Of a stretch of DNA of 5,715 nt, positions 5,641-5,715 are shown one piece after another (the stretch's first letter is position 1; the number at the start of each line of letters is the position of its first letter). Both the position numbers and the translations under genes were made by a program. The DNA is taken from assembly GCA_964493945.1 (NCBI GenBank), contig CAZBQG010000263.1, forward strand, positions 1-5,715. The letters run 5' to 3'. The stretch is from CAZBQG01 sp964493945. GTDB lineage: Bacteria; Pseudomonadota; Alphaproteobacteria; Rhodospirillales; UBA2165. The notes beneath the pieces are model-generated. The model did not search any database, was not told the DNA's origin, and saw only the letters and a program-made list of their open reading frames with translations.

Positions 5641-5715
5641 ATGATAAAAGTCGCAAATCCCAATGCCCAATATTTGACCTACCGGGCCGAAATTGATGCC
5701 GCCATCAGAGGCGTC
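5641..5715 (+). CDS. DegT/DnrJ/EryC1/StrS family aminotransferase, N-terminus only (runs off the window)
   Basis: The first 25 codons of a rightward gene are open to the window edge. The peptide begins MIKVANPNAQYLTYRAEIDA and continues AIRGV. This closely resembles the start of DegT/DnrJ/EryC1/StrS enzymes, which typically read MIPV..P..QY...K.EID.AI..V. Members are PLP-dependent aminotransferases that convert keto-sugar nucleotides to amino-sugar nucleotides for LPS, capsule or protein glycosylation. The PLP lysine and substrate motifs lie outside the window, so this rests on the N-terminus alone. An in-frame TGA at 5626-5628 excludes any start further upstream. No strong Shine-Dalgarno is visible before ATG 5641. 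It is transcribed away from the glycosyltransferase operon and probably belongs to the same glycan pathway. Confidence 0.72.
   Translation, partial: MIKVANPNAQYLTYRAEIDAAIRGV

Overview
The window is a GC-rich (roughly 60 percent by eye), gene-dense stretch that looks like part of a surface-glycan (LPS, capsule or exopolysaccharide) locus. Codon style, protein sequences and gene repertoire suggest a Gram-negative alphaproteobacterium, plausibly Rhodospirillales-like. That assignment is inference from general resemblance; there is no rRNA or other taxonomic marker here.

Six genes run leftward on the minus strand from about 5446 down to 39. In transcription order they are: a small cupin-type protein of the kind found in polysaccharide loci (5446-5050, broken by two apparent single-base deletions); a class I SAM-dependent methyltransferase (5015-4270, broken by one apparent single-base deletion near 4830); a MurG/GT28-like GT-B glycosyltransferase (4238-3030); a GT4 glycosyltransferase with the 'LSETFI...RDGLPNVLMEA' signature (3030-1765); a second, shorter GT4 glycosyltransferase (1768-641); and a histidine phosphatase of the phosphoglycerate-mutase fold (644-39). 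The last four genes are joined by three stop/start overlaps (TAATG, ATGA, ATGA), so they are almost certainly co-transcribed and translationally coupled.

On the plus strand, the last 75 bases (5641-5715) hold the start of a divergent gene whose first 25 residues look like the N-terminus of a DegT/DnrJ/EryC1/StrS sugar aminotransferase. The 194-base gap between the two transcription units is AT-rich at its right end. It contains a perfect 8-base inverted repeat (5603-5610 and 5633-5640) whose right arm touches the aminotransferase start codon.

Working model (inference): the aminotransferase makes an amino sugar, the methyltransferase modifies it, the three glycosyltransferases assemble or decorate a glycan, and the phosphatase and cupin have supporting roles. 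The most unusual feature is that all three apparent frameshifts lie in the 600 bases at the promoter-proximal end, while 4.2 kb of downstream genes are fully open. The breaks may be real decay or sequence errors. Two of them fall at the same hexamer, AGAAGG, in the same reading phase. I see no tRNA, rRNA, CRISPR array, insertion sequence or convincing terminator.
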